Shown here piece by piece: positions 6,351 to 7,207 of a DNA stretch of 7,207 nt. Source of the DNA: Lysobacteraceae bacterium (GTDB taxonomy: Bacteria; Pseudomonadota; Gammaproteobacteria; Xanthomonadales; Xanthomonadaceae). Every line of letters begins with the position of its first letter. Positions within the stretch are counted from its first letter, which is position 1. The position numbers and the translations under genes were made by a program. The stretch covers positions 1 to 7,207 of the forward strand of contig JAGNNB010000154.1 in the NCBI GenBank assembly GCA_017990865.1, read 5' to 3'. The notes under the pieces are model-generated. The model was not told the origin of the DNA, searched no databases, and worked only from the letters and a program-made list of their open reading frames with translations.

Positions 6351-6686
6351 TCAGGCCGTATTGTCGATCACGTCGGCGTTCGGCGCGTTCTCCGCGACCG
6401 ACGCGATGCCGCCTTCGCGGCCGGATTCGTCCGCGTACATCTGGCTGGTGCCGATGGTTTGGCCGTTGGTCGCGGTGAGATTGAAATAGAACTTGCCGTT
6501 GGCCGCGGTCTCGCGCGCGAAGCGCTTATCGTCCTGGCTGTTCTTGCGCACCGACTCGATGCCGTTCTTGCAGTTGGCCTTGTCGGAATAGCCTTCGCTG
6601 GTGAGAACGATCAGGCCGTTGCCGGCTTTGAGATTGAACTGGAATTCGCCGTTGCTGCGCTTGCTGATCGTGAACGTGCCGGCCAT
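6351..6686 (-). CDS. YegP-like protein with two DUF1508 repeats
   Basis: This 111-aa protein consists of two tandem DUF1508 units: residues 13-56 (GEFQFNLKAGNGLIVLTSEG, then YSDKANCKNGIESV) and residues 64-107 (GKFYFNLTATNGQTIGTSQM, then YADESGREGGIASV). The pattern of a two-stranded hairpin with FNL, NGxxIxTS and a helix ending GIxSV is the family signature, and the length equals that of E. coli YegP (about 110 aa). The biochemical role of the family is not established; it is a small, soluble, abundant-type protein. The start at 6686 is fixed by a strong aggagag site at 6697-6691 just upstream. The frame continues open further upstream but that part is shadow. Its own terminator at 6280-6305 suggests a monocistronic unit. 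Confidence 0.93.
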   Translation of the reverse strand: MAGTFTISKRSNGEFQFNLKAGNGLIVLTSEGYSDKANCKNGIESVRKNSQDDKRFARETAANGKFYFNLTATNGQTIGTSQMYADESGREGGIASVAENAPNADVIDNTA

Positions 6687-6779
6687 GACGCTCTCCTCGC
6701 TGGAATGTGCGCGCACGTTAGCAAATCGCGCCGCGGGCGTGGGACGTCGCGGCGTTCTTTTCGGTACGACTTGAGCGAT

Positions 6780-6826
6780 GCGGTTTTCCGGTTCGCTCAA
6801 CCCGCTTCGCTCAGCCCGGAAACCGC
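6780..6826 (-). terminator. Possible hairpin overlapping the ribokinase stop
   Basis: gcggttttccgg (6780-6791) and ccggaaaccgc (6816-6826) are inverted repeats differing by one unpaired base, with a 24-nt loop that itself holds the direct repeat ttcgctca twice. It overlaps the ribokinase stop codon at 6811-6813. There is no T tract and the loop is long, so the terminator call is weak. Confidence 0.3.
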
Positions 6827-7207
6827 GCGTCCAATTCCTCTTGACGCGGCATCGACAGCGCCGCGCCGTGGCGTTCGGTCGAGAGCGCGGCGTAGCGGCT
6901 GGCGTAGCGGATGTGCGTCGCGAACGGAGCGTCGGGGCGCAGCGCGAGCGAGGCCGCGAGGGCGCCGTTGAACGCGTCGCCCGCGCCGGTGGTGTCCACC
7001 GCGTTCGCGGATTCGGCCGGGACGCGATACCACAGCGTTTCGTCGCCGCGCTGCTGGCCCTCCGCGTGCGAGACGAAACAGCCGGAGACGCCGAGGGTGA
7101 CCACGACGGTGCCGCCATGCAGCAGTTCGCGGCAGAAGGCATGCAGTTTCGGCGATTCGAGCTGCGCGATCGCGTCGGGTTCGATGCGCTCGCCGATGCG
7201 GCGAAAC
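6811..7207 (-). CDS. rbsK: Ribokinase, C-terminal part (cut by window end)
   Basis: About 131 C-terminal residues of a PfkB-family sugar kinase are present; the start is beyond the window edge. The fragment runs from RRIGERIEPDAIAQL through TVVVTLGVSGCFVS, the family strand before the active site, to VDTTGAGDAFNGALAASLA, the PfkB signature 2 whose GAGD aspartate is the catalytic base and whose glycines form the anion hole. The end, ALSTERHGAALSMPRQEELDA, parallels the ribokinase C-terminus (AVTRKGAQPSVPWREEIDA in E. coli, recalled from memory), which favours ribokinase over fructokinase or adenosine kinase. Ribokinase makes ribose 5-phosphate from ribose and ATP in the cytoplasm. A strong start for the next gene 124 nt downstream and a weak hairpin at the stop suggest separate transcription from the YegP-like gene. 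The lid and ribose-binding N-terminus are not visible. Confidence 0.85.
   Translation of the reverse strand, partial: FRRIGERIEPDAIAQLESPKLHAFCRELLHGGTVVVTLGVSGCFVSHAEGQQRGDETLWYRVPAESANAVDTTGAGDAFNGALAASLALRPDAPFATHIRYASRYAALSTERHGAALSMPRQEELDARFPG

Noticed and set aside
5233..6489. Plus-strand open frame of 418 codons opposite dusB.
   Set aside because: Shadow of dusB; Arg/His-rich and without domain motifs.
6707..6716. gtgcgcgcac palindrome upstream of the YegP-like gene, considered as an operator.
   Set aside because: Short alternating GC palindromes are expected by chance at this base composition and no second copy was seen.

Overview
The window is GC-rich throughout. DusB and YegP-type (DUF1508) genes point to a proteobacterium, and the overall flavour is that of a Lysobacteraceae/Xanthomonadaceae gammaproteobacterium. 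The taxonomic placement is inference from composition and gene content only.

Left half, plus strand (1-4108). The window opens inside an unrecognised gene that ends at 470. A 217-bp gap follows, filled by a compact array of inverted repeats (about 485-643) that looks like an interspersed palindromic element. Next come three genes joined by 4-bp stop/start overlaps (ATGA, then GTGA). The first, 656 aa, resembles the N-terminal part of VioB (iminophenyl-pyruvate dimer synthase; relatives RebD/StaD). The second, 350 aa, resembles the C-terminal ferritin-like part of the same enzyme. The third is a 134-aa VOC (glyoxalase/dioxygenase-fold) protein. Together the first two add up to about the size of a one-piece VioB (roughly 1000 aa), so this looks like a naturally split VioB-type enzyme with a VOC partner. 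No VioA, VioC, VioD or VioE is visible, so the product is unlikely to be violacein and is unknown. This is the most interesting part of the window.

Middle (4109-4880). About 280 bp with no gene or clear signal that I can support (4109-4388) precedes a small secreted protein of unknown function (4389-4808). It is followed by a strong 12-bp hairpin lying between convergent genes.

Right half, minus strand (4881-7207). Read in transcription order from the right edge: the C-terminal part of a ribokinase (cut by the window end), a YegP/DUF1508 protein with its own terminator, dusB (tRNA-dihydrouridine synthase B, complete, catalytic Cys100), and a 117-aa protein of unknown function starting 7 bp after dusB. 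These are housekeeping or conserved genes and do not appear functionally linked to the left-hand cluster. Most other long open frames are GC-driven shadows.
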